Source: Jannaschia sp. M317 (GTDB lineage Bacteria > Pseudomonadota > Alphaproteobacteria > Rhodobacterales > Rhodobacteraceae). Taken from it: a stretch of 64,000 nucleotides of DNA. The position numbers were made by a program, and so were the translations under genes. The stretch lies in contig NZ_CP081155.1 of the NCBI RefSeq assembly GCF_025141175.1, forward strand, positions 3,377,001-3,441,000, read 5' to 3'. A model generated the notes under the pieces. The model did no database searches. It saw only the letters and a list, made by a program, of their open reading frames with translations, and was not told where the DNA came from. This document shows, in pieces, positions 53,184-63,321 of this stretch; position 1 is the first letter of the stretch, and every line of letters starts with the position of its first letter.

Positions 53184-53209
53184 TGATGTGCGACCGGGGT
53201 GGGACGTGA

Positions 53210-53569
53210 TCAGCGGTGCGTCGCAGCCCGCAGCGCGCTGACGATGCTGTCTTCGCCAGCAGGTTTGACCAGCACGGGCACGTCGCCATAGCGATCGGTC
53301 AGGGTCTTTGTGTCGTAGCGACCCGTGTGAAAAACGAACGGCAGGTTCATTTCTCTGAGGCGGTCAGCCACGGGAAAAACGGGTTTGCCGCGCAGATCGA
53401 CGTCTAGAATGGCGGCGTCGATGTCCTTGGCACCCAAGGCGGCGACCGCTTCTTCGACGGTGCAGCAAAGGCCAGAAACCTCCGCACCGCAGTCTTCGAG
53501 CATCATCGACAGATCAAGCGCCACCAGCGCCTCGTCTTCGACGATCAAGATGTTCAGGTCGTCCAGCAT
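53210..53569 (-). CDS. Single-domain response regulator
   Basis: The 119-residue protein is a receiver domain only. The acidic pocket is E11-D12, the phospho-acceptor is D56 in AAILDVDLRG, the switch Thr is T82 in FHTGR, and the Lys is K102 in VLVKPAGED. It would work by protein contact rather than DNA binding, like the many stand-alone receivers of alphaproteobacteria that interact with HWE-type kinases. No kinase gene is adjacent. The terminator at 53156-53183 ends the gene. Confidence 0.93.
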   Translation of the reverse strand: MLDDLNILIVEDEALVALDLSMMLEDCGAEVSGLCCTVEEAVAALGAKDIDAAILDVDLRGKPVFPVADRLREMNLPFVFHTGRYDTKTLTDRYGDVPVLVKPAGEDSIVSALRAATHR

Positions 53570-53815
53570 CTTAGTCTTTCCGGCACAACTGCGTGCCTTG
53601 TATCAAGTCTGCGCTTGGGTCCCGCCTCCGCTTGGGGTCCATCCATACGCGGTTGGGCCACACCTTGCGCGGCCCGGTTCAACCAGTCAACGCAGCGAAA
53701 CCGCGACGGGTTCCATTTCATCGCCCAAGAATCATAGTGCTTGGACGCTCGACGTCAAAACGAAGAAGAAGGGGCGGCCCCGCGACGGGGCCACCCTGGT
53801 GTCGTGTCGCGGGGA

Positions 53816-55891
53816 TCAGCCTGCGATCAGCCCCATTGCTTCCAGCTTCAGCAGGACCTGCTGGGCGCAGTTGTCGACCTCGGAACCCTCGGTATCAACG
53901 ACCAGCTCGGCGTTGGTCGGCGCCTCGTAGGGGTCGGAAATGCCGGTGAACTCGGGGATTTTGCCCTCGCGCGCCAGCTTGTACAGACCCTTGCGGTCAC
54001 GACGTTCGCATTCCTCCAGCGAGGTGGCCACGTGGACCTCGACGAAGGCACCATAGGCTTCGATCGTCTCGCGGACCGACCGACGGGTCGCGGTATAGGG
54101 CGCGATGGGCGCACAGATCGCGATGCCGCCGTTCTTGGTGATCTCGGAGGCGACATAGCCGATGCGCTTGATGTTGATGTCGCGATGTTCCTTGGAGAAG
54201 GTCAGCTCGGACGACAGATGCTTGCGCACCACATCGCCGTCGAGCAGCGTCACCGGGCGGCCGCCCATTTCCATCAGCTTGACCATGATCGCGTTGGCGA
54301 TGGTCGACTTGCCGGACCCGCTGAGGCCGGTGAAGAACACCGTGAAGCCCTGCGCGGAACGCGGCGGCGACGTGCGGCGCAACTCCTTGACCACCTCGGG
54401 GAAGGAGAACCACTCGGGAATTTCCAGGCCCTCGCGCAGGCGGCGACGCAATTCCGTGCCCGAGATGTTCAGGATGGTGACGTTCTCACGATCCGCGATC
54501 TCGTCGTTGGGCTCGTACTGGGCGCGTTCCTGCACATAGACCATGTGCTTGAAGTCGACCATTTCGCAGCCGATTTCCGACTGGTGCGCGCGATACAGAT
54601 CCTGCGCGTCGTAGGGCCCGTAGAAATCTTCGCCCTTGCTGTTGGAGCCGGGGCCGGCGTGGTCGCGACCGACGATGAAGTGGGTGCAGCCGTGGTTGGC
54701 GCGGATCAGGCCGTGCCAAACCGCCTCGCGCGGGCCGGCCATGCGCATCGCCAGGTTCAGCAGCGACATCGTGGTGGTCGACGGCTGATACTTGTCCAGC
54801 ACCGCCTCATAGCAACGCACGCGGGTGAAGTGGTCGACGTCGCCCGGCTTGGTCATGCCAACGATCGGGTGGATCAAAAGGTTGGCCTGCGCTTCGCGCG
54901 CGGCGCGGAAGGTCAGCTCCTGATGGGCGCGGTGCAGCGGGTTGCGGGTCTGGAACGCAACGACGCGGCGCCAGCCCATCTTGCGGAAATAGGCCCGCAA
55001 TTCGTTGGGCGTATCGCGGCGGGCACGGAAATCGTAGTGCACCGGCTGCTGGATGCCGGTGATGGCCCCGCCCAGATAGATATCGCCCGCGGTGTTGTGC
55101 AGGTAATTGACCGCCGGGTGCGCCAGGTCGTCGGCGCCGAACACCATCTCGGCCTCGCGGGCCTTGTTGGGCGTGTATTTGGAGGTCACCGACAGGATGG
55201 CGAGGATCACGCCTTCCTGGTCGCGCAGGGCGATGTCCTGGCCTTCTTCGACGGTGCCCGCGAACTTTTCGTTCACGTCCAGGGTGATCGGCATCGGCCA
55301 CAGCTGGCCATCGGCCAGGCGCATGTTCTCGACGACACCCTCATAGTCTTCCTTGCCCAGGAAACCCTTGAGCGGGTTGAAGCCACCGTTCATCAACAGT
55401 TCCAGATCGCATATCTGGCGCGGCGTCAGGTCCCAGCTGATCAGCTCGGCCGCTTCCATCTTCAGCTTCTGCGCACTGTCGTGGCTGACATAGAGTTCGG
55501 GGATGGGAGAAAGGTTGCTGTCCATCAATCTGGTCCTGATCTTCAAAGGAGAAAGTCCGGCGCTCGTGCCGGTCAGCTCCGCGTGGAGCGCATCGTATTC
55601 CGCGAATTTGCGCGCGAGGAAGGCGTCGGTGAGTCGGTTCTTTTCCGACGCGCCGCGCGGGGTGAGAACATAGGCGAAGCGTTGGCGCCGGTCGGGCCCC
55701 TTGCGGTCGCTGACCTTGATAAGCCCGGCCTCTGCGGCGGTGCGCAGCTGCGTGTTGATCCGACCAAGCGAAACCCCCAGCGCAGTCGCGATCGCGCGCT
55801 GCGTTGCCTCTGGCGCTAGGTCGATCTGGCGCAGCAGGCGGAAGAGGGCGTCGTCCTCTTCGAAGGTGGGTTTGGCGGGCGCGGAGAGCAT
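53816..55891 (-). CDS. Winged-helix domain fused to sulfate adenylyltransferase/APS kinase
   Basis: The frame encodes 691 residues with three parts. Residues 12-104 form a winged helix like the MarR-type regulators associated with exopolysaccharide clusters (ALGVSLGRINTQLR as recognition helix, LTPRGASEKNRLT). Residues 123-500 are ATP sulfurylase with QTRNPLHRAHQEL (314-326) and GRDHAGPGSN (408-417). Residues 515-691 are APS kinase with P-loop GLSGSGKST (522-530). Usual enzymes of this type have about 570 residues and begin where Met-123 stands here. I read the DNA across the junction: no stop or frame shift. Met-123 (55525) has AGGA eight bases upstream and could start a shorter enzyme. The product is PAPS. 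Confidence 0.93.
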   Translation of the reverse strand: MLSAPAKPTFEEDDALFRLLRQIDLAPEATQRAIATALGVSLGRINTQLRTAAEAGLIKVSDRKGPDRRQRFAYVLTPRGASEKNRLTDAFLARKFAEYDALHAELTGTSAGLSPLKIRTRLMDSNLSPIPELYVSHDSAQKLKMEAAELISWDLTPRQICDLELLMNGGFNPLKGFLGKEDYEGVVENMRLADGQLWPMPITLDVNEKFAGTVEEGQDIALRDQEGVILAILSVTSKYTPNKAREAEMVFGADDLAHPAVNYLHNTAGDIYLGGAITGIQQPVHYDFRARRDTPNELRAYFRKMGWRRVVAFQTRNPLHRAHQELTFRAAREAQANLLIHPIVGMTKPGDVDHFTRVRCYEAVLDKYQPSTTTMSLLNLAMRMAGPREAVWHGLIRANHGCTHFIVGRDHAGPGSNSKGEDFYGPYDAQDLYRAHQSEIGCEMVDFKHMVYVQERAQYEPNDEIADRENVTILNISGTELRRRLREGLEIPEWFSFPEVVKELRRTSPPRSAQGFTVFFTGLSGSGKSTIANAIMVKLMEMGGRPVTLLDGDVVRKHLSSELTFSKEHRDINIKRIGYVASEITKNGGIAICAPIAPYTATRRSVRETIEAYGAFVEVHVATSLEECERRDRKGLYKLAREGKIPEFTGISDPYEAPTNAELVVDTEGSEVDNCAQQVLLKLEAMGLIAG

Positions 55892-55906
55892 CGCGGGCGA
55901 CTCAAT

Positions 55907-55960
55907 GTTTGTTCACGGGTGAACGCTTAGGAAGAAAAGTGCGTTCACGCCAGAACAAAC
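55907..55960. promoter_or_regulatory. Long inverted repeat, candidate operator of the fused sulfurylase gene
   Basis: Arms at 55907-55925 and 55942-55960 are 19 bp each and pair at 16 positions, with a 16-base spacer. Each arm is itself near-palindromic around GTTC...GAAC, best in GTTCACGGGTGAAC. The repeat lies 16-69 bases upstream of the start codon of the winged-helix fusion, an ideal place for an autoregulatory site. Arm centres are 35 bp apart. Binding is inferred. Confidence 0.6.
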
Positions 55961-56024
55961 TTGTCGCAGGCGGAATCCTGCGCATCCCCGCCAACGCAGG
56001 AGATTAGGTCACCGGGTGGTCAGG

Positions 56025-56318
56025 TCAAAAGTAGGGCGCGAAACACGCAGCCTGCGCGGGGTCTGCCGCGCCGCGTCCGGTCAGGACCGCCTGGGCCGCC
56101 AGCGCGCGGGGATCGGCGGGGTCGCGGGCCAGCGCCGTCTGGATCGGGGCCGCGTTGCCGGTCCGGATCGCGTCTACCAGGGGGCCGTCGCGAACCGGAT
56201 CGGGGTCGGGGCATGTCCCGCCCGAGGCCAGCGCGGGCGCGGCGCGTGGGGTCGGACCATTCCCACCCCCTCCGCAGGCGGTCAGCATCAGGGCGGTCAG
56301 GATAATCATCAGGCGCAT
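56025..56318 (-). CDS. Small lipoprotein
   Basis: The 97-residue protein starts with MRLMIILTALMLTAC followed by GGGGN; LTAC is a lipobox, so the Cys would be lipidated and the protein held in the outer or inner membrane. The mature part has one helical repeat-like stretch (DAIRTGNAAPIQTALARDPADPRALAAQAVL) similar to short ankyrin or Sel1-like helices. No family is recognised. It lies between the sulfurylase promoter and trxB, all on the minus strand. Confidence 0.75.
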   Translation of the reverse strand: MRLMIILTALMLTACGGGGNGPTPRAAPALASGGTCPDPDPVRDGPLVDAIRTGNAAPIQTALARDPADPRALAAQAVLTGRGAADPAQAACFAPYF

Positions 56319-56392
56319 GGGGCGAATTCCTCGGGCTGTTGCCGCACCCTGCCCCGACAGCCCCCCCGGCTCAAGGCCGGGGCAGCCGGAGG

Positions 56393-57703
<1,311 letters not shown>

Positions 57704-58204
57704 ATGCCTATTTCCAAGCTTGACCCCATCGACCGCCAGATCCTGGCCGAGTTGCAGGACGATGGGCGCATGACAAACGTGGAGCTGGCGCGCCGCGTCG
57801 GCATCAGTGCCCCGCCTTGCCTGCGCCGTGTCCGCGCGCTGGAAGAGGCCGGGTTCATCCAAGGCTACCACGCCGATGTGGACGCGCGGAAACTGGGGTT
57901 CGAGGTGCAGGTCTTTGCCATGGTGTCCCTGCAGCGACAGGCAGAGGTGGATCTTTCCGCCTTTGAGGCGTTGTGCCGCGACTGGCCGTTGGTGCGGGAA
58001 TGTCACATGCTGAACGGCGAAATCGACTTCATCCTGAAGTGCGTGGCCCCGGATCTGTCGACCTTTCAGTCGTTTCTGACCGGGGCACTGACGGCGGCCG
58101 ACAACGTGGCGTCGGTCAAGACTTCGCTGGTGATCCGGGGGGCCAAGGATGTGCCCGGCGTGCCCTTTGACGTGCTCGAAGCCCGGCTGGCGCAGGAGGC
58201 CTGA
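57704..58204 (+). CDS. Lrp/AsnC family transcriptional regulator
   Basis: The 166-residue protein has an N-terminal helix-turn-helix (DRQILAELQDDGRMTNVELARRVGIS...CLRRVRALEEAG) and a C-terminal RAM domain (VQVFAMVSLQRQAEVDLSAFE...GEIDFILKCVA) that forms the oligomer and binds amino acids. It is divergent from trxB with 297 bp between. A CTTTC...GAAAG inverted pair at about 57627-57645 is a candidate site for it. Likely autoregulated like most of this family. Confidence 0.92.
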   Translation: MPISKLDPIDRQILAELQDDGRMTNVELARRVGISAPPCLRRVRALEEAGFIQGYHADVDARKLGFEVQVFAMVSLQRQAEVDLSAFEALCRDWPLVRECHMLNGEIDFILKCVAPDLSTFQSFLTGALTAADNVASVKTSLVIRGAKDVPGVPFDVLEARLAQEA

Positions 58205-58216
58205 TCCCGCGCGGGG

Positions 58217-59269
58217 TCAGATGATTTCGTCCTCGTCGAACAGCGGATCGCCCGCGATTTGCCCGGCCAGATCATCGACCGAGGCTTCGGCCTGGGCGAC
58301 CGATGGCACCCGTGCCAGGTGGAACACGGCATCGCCTTCGTTAACGACGGGCATGACCGCACGCCCGACGACGATCCCGTCGAAAGGCGCGATGATTTCC
58401 TGCTCGACCTTGCCGAAGGGATCGGCGACCGCGCCCATGACCGTGCCCTCGGCCACCACGTCCCCATCGGCGCGGTAGGTTCGAAGCAGGCCGCCCGCCG
58501 GGGCGCGCAGCCATTTGGAACTGGTGCAGAGCTGCGGCTTGGCCCGGGCCGCCATGATCCCGCGCCCCCCGATCATCCCCTTGTAGCGCAGCACGCGCAG
58601 GATGCCCGCAACGCCCGCGCGCACGCAGTATTCGTCGAACCGCAGCCCCTCGCCCGCCTCATAGAGCAACACATCGCGGCCGATGTCCTTGGCCGCGCCG
58701 CGCAGGCTACCGTCGCGCAGGGGGGATTGCAGGATCACGGGGGCACCGAAAACCTCGGCCAGGTCGCGCATTGTTGGGCTGTCGGGCGAAATCCGGATCT
58801 GCGGCAGGTTGGTGCGGTGGATCGCCGCCGAATGCAGGTCGATGCCCAGATCGCAACGGGCCACGATCTCATGCAGGAAGATATGCGCCAGCCGGGAGCC
58901 GAGCGAGCCGGACCGCGTGCCGGGAAAACAGCGGTTCAGATCGCGGCGGTCGGGCAGATAGCGGGAGTGGTTCATGAAGCCGAAGGCGTTCACGATTGGG
59001 ATCACGATCAGCGTGCCCTTCACCGACTTCAACGCCGCGGACCGCAACAGGCGGCGCACGATTTCCACGCCGATGACTTCGTCGCCGTGGATGCCCGCGC
59101 TGACAAAGACGGTGGGCCCGTCGATGCGCCCGTGGATGACCTGCACCGACATCGACACCGGCGTGTGGTCCGACAGACGGCTGACCGGCAGTTCGACGAC
59201 GGCGCGCGTGCCCGGATCAACCGTCCTGTCGCCGATCACGAAGGCCGGGCGGCGCGCCGTCTTCGGCAT
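58217..59269 (-). CDS. Succinylglutamate desuccinylase/aspartoacylase family protein
   Basis: The 350-residue protein is a zinc carboxypeptidase-like (M14) hydrolase. GIHGDEVIGVEIV near residue 62 supplies two zinc ligands (His, Glu), LHSAAIHR near 145 the third, and LYEAGEGLRF near 200 the catalytic Glu. The family removes acyl groups from amino acids. It is last in a tightly overlapping operon behind a retropepsin-like protease and RimK. That suggests it trims or cleaves the glutamyl product of RimK or a related peptide; inference from context. Confidence 0.9.
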   Translation of the reverse strand: MPKTARRPAFVIGDRTVDPGTRAVVELPVSRLSDHTPVSMSVQVIHGRIDGPTVFVSAGIHGDEVIGVEIVRRLLRSAALKSVKGTLIVIPIVNAFGFMNHSRYLPDRRDLNRCFPGTRSGSLGSRLAHIFLHEIVARCDLGIDLHSAAIHRTNLPQIRISPDSPTMRDLAEVFGAPVILQSPLRDGSLRGAAKDIGRDVLLYEAGEGLRFDEYCVRAGVAGILRVLRYKGMIGGRGIMAARAKPQLCTSSKWLRAPAGGLLRTYRADGDVVAEGTVMGAVADPFGKVEQEIIAPFDGIVVGRAVMPVVNEGDAVFHLARVPSVAQAEASVDDLAGQIAGDPLFDEDEII

Positions 59270-60174
59270 CAGCCCTTGCCCTTGGTCCGGGTCACGCCGG
59301 GCTTGGCGCTCTTTTCCAGGTGCTCGATGATCTTGCCCGCGATGTCGATGCCCGTGGCCTTTTCGACCCCTTCCAGCCCCGGAGAGGAATTGACCTCCAT
59401 CACGACGGCCCCGTGATTGGCGCGCAGCATGTCGACACCGCAGACCGCAAGGCCCATGGATTTCGCGGCACGCACCGCGGTCGAGCGTTCCTCCGGGGTC
59501 AACTTGATGACCTGGGCCGAGCCGCCCCGGTGCAGGTTGGACCGGAATTCGCCTTCGGCCCCGGTACGTTTCATCGCGGCGACGACCTTGCCGCCGATGA
59601 CCAGCGCGCGGATGTCGGTGCCGCCCGCCTCCTTGATGAACTCCTGGATCAGGATGTTGGTGTTGGTGGCGCGGAAGGCCTCGATTACCGATTTGGCGGA
59701 CCGGTCCGTGTCGGCCAACACCACGCCCAGGCCCTGCGTGCCCTCCAGCAGTTTGACCACCAGGGGCGCGCCGCCGGCCAGGGCCAGAACCTCTTCGGTC
59801 TGCTTGGGGTCGTGGGCGAAGGTCGTGACCGGCAGGCCGATGCCGTCCCGTGCCAGCAGCTGCATCGACCGCAGCTTGTCGCGCGACCGCCCGATGGCCA
59901 CAGATTCGTTCAACGGATAGACGCCCATCATCTCGAACTGCCGCAACACGGCGAGCCCGTAAAAGGTGATCGAGGCCCCGATGCGGGGGATGACCGCGTC
60001 AAAGCCGACAAGCTTTTCCCCGTTGTAATACATCTCGGGCCGGCGGCTGGCGATGTTCATGTAGCAGCGCAGCGTGTTGATGATCTGCAACTCGTGGCCG
60101 CGCGCCTCAGCGGCCTCTTTCAGGCGCTGGTGGGAATAGAGATTGGCATTCCGGGCCATCATCGCGATTTTCAT
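59269..60174 (-). CDS. rimK: RimK family alpha-L-glutamate ligase
   Basis: RimK adds glutamate residues to the C-terminus of ribosomal protein S6 and can make poly-glutamate. The 301-residue ATP-grasp protein matches in length and blocks: [58 protein letters not shown], and [15 protein letters not shown] with metal ligands. It overlaps both neighbours (4 bp with the protease gene, 1 bp with the AstE-like gene). The order protease-rimK-hydrolase resembles the rimABK idea of controlled S6 modification in other bacteria. Confidence 0.95.
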   Translation of the reverse strand: MKIAMMARNANLYSHQRLKEAAEARGHELQIINTLRCYMNIASRRPEMYYNGEKLVGFDAVIPRIGASITFYGLAVLRQFEMMGVYPLNESVAIGRSRDKLRSMQLLARDGIGLPVTTFAHDPKQTEEVLALAGGAPLVVKLLEGTQGLGVVLADTDRSAKSVIEAFRATNTNILIQEFIKEAGGTDIRALVIGGKVVAAMKRTGAEGEFRSNLHRGGSAQVIKLTPEERSTAVRAAKSMGLAVCGVDMLRANHGAVVMEVNSSPGLEGVEKATGIDIAGKIIEHLEKSAKPGVTRTKGKG

Positions 60175-60623
60175 GATCTATTCCTTCGGGTTGATTTCGG
60201 CAGGTCGGCATTGCTGGTCAGATAGTGCCGCCCCGGATCGACGACGATCCCGTGGCGGCTGAGGGCGCTGCGGCCCACGATCATGCGAAAGCTCATTTCA
60301 GTACGCTCGGTGAGCGACAGGTCGATCGACCAGGCCCGCCGCGCGATGCGAAACCGCGTGCGGATCACGATGCGCGTCTCGGGGACGCCGCTGGTATTGG
60401 TGATGTCGCGTTGGTCGTGGACCGGGCATTCCACGTCGGTGTCGCGCGCGTCGTCGTCGAACCGGGTGTGGAACCGGACCCATTGCGCATCGTCGCGCAC
60501 GAAGGTCTCTATCTCGGTCGCGTGCAGGGCAGAGGTGCGCGCGCCCGTGTCGATCTTGGCGCGCAGGCTGCCCAATCCCAAAAGAGGCAGACCCACACGT
60601 TCTTGCCAGCCGATGACGAGCAT
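60171..60623 (-). CDS. Retropepsin-like aspartic protease of the RimB/DUF785 type
   Basis: The 150-residue protein has the retropepsin-like active site [16 protein letters not shown] near residue 24 (Asp-Thr-Gly) and [18 protein letters not shown] near 115, as in the ATP-dependent zinc protease/RimB family. In pseudomonads RimB is reported to remove glutamates added by RimK. Here it leads the operon and overlaps rimK by ATGA, which fits that role. No signal peptide; cytoplasmic. Confidence 0.9.
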   Translation of the reverse strand: MLVIGWQERVGLPLLGLGSLRAKIDTGARTSALHATEIETFVRDDAQWVRFHTRFDDDARDTDVECPVHDQRDITNTSGVPETRIVIRTRFRIARRAWSIDLSLTERTEMSFRMIVGRSALSRHGIVVDPGRHYLTSNADLPKSTRRNRS

Positions 60624-60704
60624 TGCACGTCTCCCCTACTGGACGTCTCTGGGGACTTTAGGGCAGGTCCGCCCCCATGGCTACAGGCCATGAGGGCAGT
60701 TCGA

Positions 60705-61625
60705 TCAAACCTTTAGCGCCGGGATGATCTGCTTCTTGCGGCTCATCACGCCGGGCAGGACGACGGTATCGCCAGACACGGTGGCGGCGAAGCTTTTCTC
60801 GGCCACGGTCTTGGACAGGTCGTTGGGGATCAGCATCGTGGCTTCCTCGTTCAGGATGTCCACAACGAACAACAGAACCTGTTCCACCCCGTCCTCGGCG
60901 GCAACCGCCGGCATCGCCTCCATCAAGGCGGCCTTGCGGTCCAGAACGGCCGCCGGCGAGGTGGTTTCCAGAACCGAGACGCGGAACTTTGTGCCCTCGA
61001 CCGCATATTCCTTGGAGTCCATCCGCAGAAGCTCCGCCTCGGAAAAGGCCGAGACGTCGGATTTGGCGGCGAACATCTCGGCGGCCAGATCGGGGATCGA
61101 GACGCCCAGATCCTCGGCCAGGCGTTCGGCCACGGCGCGGTCATGGTCGGTCGTGGTGGGCGACCGGAATTCCAGCGTGTCCGACAGGATGCAGGTCAAC
61201 ATCGCGCCCTTGATGCCCTCGGGCGCGGTCGACAGGGCCTGGCCCATCAGGTCGGCCATGATCGTCGCGGTGCAGGCCAGCGGGCGGATGGTGATGTCGA
61301 TCGGACCGGCCGTTTCCAGCCCGCCGACCAGCTTGTGGTGGTCGATGATCTGGCGCACGTCCGCCTTGGCGATATTGGCAGGCAGTTCGGCGGGGTTGTT
61401 GGTGTCCACGATCACGCAGGGCTGATCCGCCTCGACGTCGGCGATGATCTGCGGCTTGTCCAGACCCCAGCGGGTCAGCATGAAGGCGGCCTCGGTGTTC
61501 GGCTCGCCCAGCAGGGCGGGCGCGGCGGGGGTGCCTGCGACCTCTGACAGGTACCAGGCCCACGCAATAGGAGAGCCGGTGGAATCGGTATCGGGCGACT
61601 TGTGGCCGAAAACGAGGGTGGTCAT
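60705..61625 (-). CDS. ppaC: Manganese-dependent inorganic pyrophosphatase
   Basis: This family II pyrophosphatase of the DHH superfamily hydrolyses PPi with Mn2+. The 306-residue protein has FGHKSPDTDST at residue 6 (metal His and Asps), VIVDTNNPAEL near 70, the signature RQIIDHHKLVGG near 93, and a C-terminal SRKKQI motif that binds the second phosphate. It lies on its own between the rimK operon and a divergent DUF2161 gene. Confidence 0.96.
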   Translation of the reverse strand: MTTLVFGHKSPDTDSTGSPIAWAWYLSEVAGTPAAPALLGEPNTEAAFMLTRWGLDKPQIIADVEADQPCVIVDTNNPAELPANIAKADVRQIIDHHKLVGGLETAGPIDITIRPLACTATIMADLMGQALSTAPEGIKGAMLTCILSDTLEFRSPTTTDHDRAVAERLAEDLGVSIPDLAAEMFAAKSDVSAFSEAELLRMDSKEYAVEGTKFRVSVLETTSPAAVLDRKAALMEAMPAVAAEDGVEQVLLFVVDILNEEATMLIPNDLSKTVAEKSFAATVSGDTVVLPGVMSRKKQIIPALKV

Positions 61626-61711
61626 GGGCGACGTCCTTCATCAGAAACGAATTTGGCGCGGCCATATCGCGCCCACGCGGGCTTGTCACGCCCACGCCGA
61701 CCGGAGGACCA

Positions 61712-62368
61712 ATGCGCGAAACCGATCTCTACCCGCCGGTCAAGGCCCTGCTGGAAGGGCAAGGCTATGTCGTCAAAGGCGAAATCGGCGCGGCGGATGT
61801 GGTCGGGGTGCGTGGCGAAGACCCGCCGGTCATCGTCGAGTTGAAAACCGGGTTCAGCCTGTCCCTTGTGAACCAATGCATCGACAGGCAGGCCATCACG
61901 CCGCATGTGTACCTGGCCGTGCCAGAGGGGTCCGGCGCGCGGGCCTATGGGGCGTTGAAATCCAACCTCAAACTGGCCCGCCGATTGGGTCTGGGCGTGA
62001 TCACCGTGCGTCTGCGCGACGGGCTGGTGGTGGTGCACTGCGATCCGGGTCCGTTCCAGCCGCGCCTGCTGAAGAAACCGCGCGAGCGGCTCTTGCGGGA
62101 ATTCGCGCGTCGGCGCGGCGATCCGGCCCAGGGCGGGGCCACGCGCGACGGGCTCATGACCTCATACCGGCAGGACGCGCTGGCGCTGGCGGCGCATCTG
62201 GCGGCGCATGGGGCCTGCAAGGGCAGCGTGGCGCGGGATGCCACCGAGGTGCCGCAGGCGACGCGGATCCTGCGGGACAATCATTACGGGTGGTTCGTGA
62301 AGATATCGGTCGGGGTCTATGACCTGTCGGAAGCCGGGCGCGCGGTCGCGACGGGGACAAATCCTTAA
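61712..62368 (+). CDS. DUF2161 family PD-(D/E)xK-type protein
   Basis: The 218-residue protein fits DUF2161, described as a putative PD-(D/E)xK phosphodiesterase. The core reads GYVVKGEIGAADVVGVRGEDPPVIVELKTGFS, giving the Asp and Glu-x-Lys triad of the nuclease fold. Function unknown. CGGAGGACCA lies before ATG 61712. The TAA stop falls inside the first hairpin of double-hairpin copy D, which separates it from the EamA gene downstream. Confidence 0.88.
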   Translation: MRETDLYPPVKALLEGQGYVVKGEIGAADVVGVRGEDPPVIVELKTGFSLSLVNQCIDRQAITPHVYLAVPEGSGARAYGALKSNLKLARRLGLGVITVRLRDGLVVVHCDPGPFQPRLLKKPRERLLREFARRRGDPAQGGATRDGLMTSYRQDALALAAHLAAHGACKGSVARDATEVPQATRILRDNHYGWFVKISVGVYDLSEAGRAVATGTNP

Positions 62369-62404
62369 ATAAGGATTTGAGGCAAACTTTTCGTGAAAGT
62401 TTGC
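62358..62404. repeat. Tandem double-hairpin element, copy D
   Basis: The first hairpin (62358-62379) has arms CAAATCCTT/AAGGATTTG around loop AAAT; it is nearly identical to that of copy A and contains the stop TAA (62366-62368). After the spacer AG, the second (62382-62404) has arms GCAAACTTT/AAAGTTTGC around a 5-base loop. A C-rich stretch follows. This copy lies between two genes in the same direction, unlike the others. Confidence 0.8.
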
Positions 62405-62447
62405 GCCCCCTCTCGACAGCGATACGCCCGCCGGTCACTCAGGGGGC

Positions 62448-63278
62448 ATGCAGCTATTCCTCCTTGCCGCGCTGGCCATGTGCTTTCTGGCCGCCAATTC
62501 CCTGCTGACCCGCGCAGGTGTGCTGGACGGCACGGACCCGCTGGCCTTTGCCGCCCTTCGCGTTGGGGCCGGGGCGGTGGTCCTGTCCCTGCTGTCGCTG
62601 CGCCGGGGCATCACCCTGACCGGCGGTCGGCGTTGGGGCGCGGCGCTGGCGCTGGCGATCTATCTGCTCGGGTTTTCCTTGGCCTATCGCACCTTGGACG
62701 CGGGCGTCGGCGCGCTGATCCTGTTTGCGATGGTGCAACTGGGGCTGTTCGGGATCGGCCTTGCACGCGGAGAGGGCACGGGACCACGACAACTGGGCGG
62801 CATGGCGCTGGCGCTGGGGGGGCTGGCCTGGCTGCTGTGGCCCGGTGAGGGGACGCGGATCGACCTGATCGATGCGGGTCTGATGGTCGCGGCCGGGCTG
62901 GCCTGGGCCTTCTATTCGCTGGCTGGGCGGTTCGAGCCGCGCCCCCTGGCCGGATCTGCGGGCAACTTTCTGCTGGCTGCCGGATTGTTCGCGCTGGCCG
63001 CACCGCTTTGGCTGGATGGGCCGATCACCGGGTTCGGCGCGCTGATGGCGGTTCTGTCGGGCGGCGTCGCATCGGGGTTGGGATATGCCATGCTGTTCCG
63101 GGTATTGCCCGCTATGGGCAGTGCCACGGCGGGCCTGGCGCAGCTGTCGGTGCCGGTCATCGCGATGCTGGCTGGCGCGCTGATCCTGGCAGAGGTGCCC
63201 TCGCCCCGCGCGCTGGCTGCCGGCGCGCTCGTATTAGCGGGGATCGCGCTGGCCACCTTGCGTCTGCGCCGGGCGTGA
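62448..63278 (+). CDS. EamA/DMT family transporter
   Basis: The 276-residue protein has ten hydrophobic helices in two EamA halves: AMCFLAANSLLTRAGVLDGTDPLAFAALR at the start, and LAQLSVPVIAMLAGALILAE near the end, the block that marks the second repeat. An inner-membrane exporter of unknown substrate, not closely similar to the EamA protein at 12743-13687. It is preceded by double-hairpin copy D, so its promoter must lie in the short gap at 62405-62447 or it is read through the element. Confidence 0.9.
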   Translation: MQLFLLAALAMCFLAANSLLTRAGVLDGTDPLAFAALRVGAGAVVLSLLSLRRGITLTGGRRWGAALALAIYLLGFSLAYRTLDAGVGALILFAMVQLGLFGIGLARGEGTGPRQLGGMALALGGLAWLLWPGEGTRIDLIDAGLMVAAGLAWAFYSLAGRFEPRPLAGSAGNFLLAAGLFALAAPLWLDGPITGFGALMAVLSGGVASGLGYAMLFRVLPAMGSATAGLAQLSVPVIAMLAGALILAEVPSPRALAAGALVLAGIALATLRLRRA

Positions 63279-63321
63279 CGTCACGGGTGTGCTGCGCGCC
63301 CGCGCGGTTTATGTTTACGGA

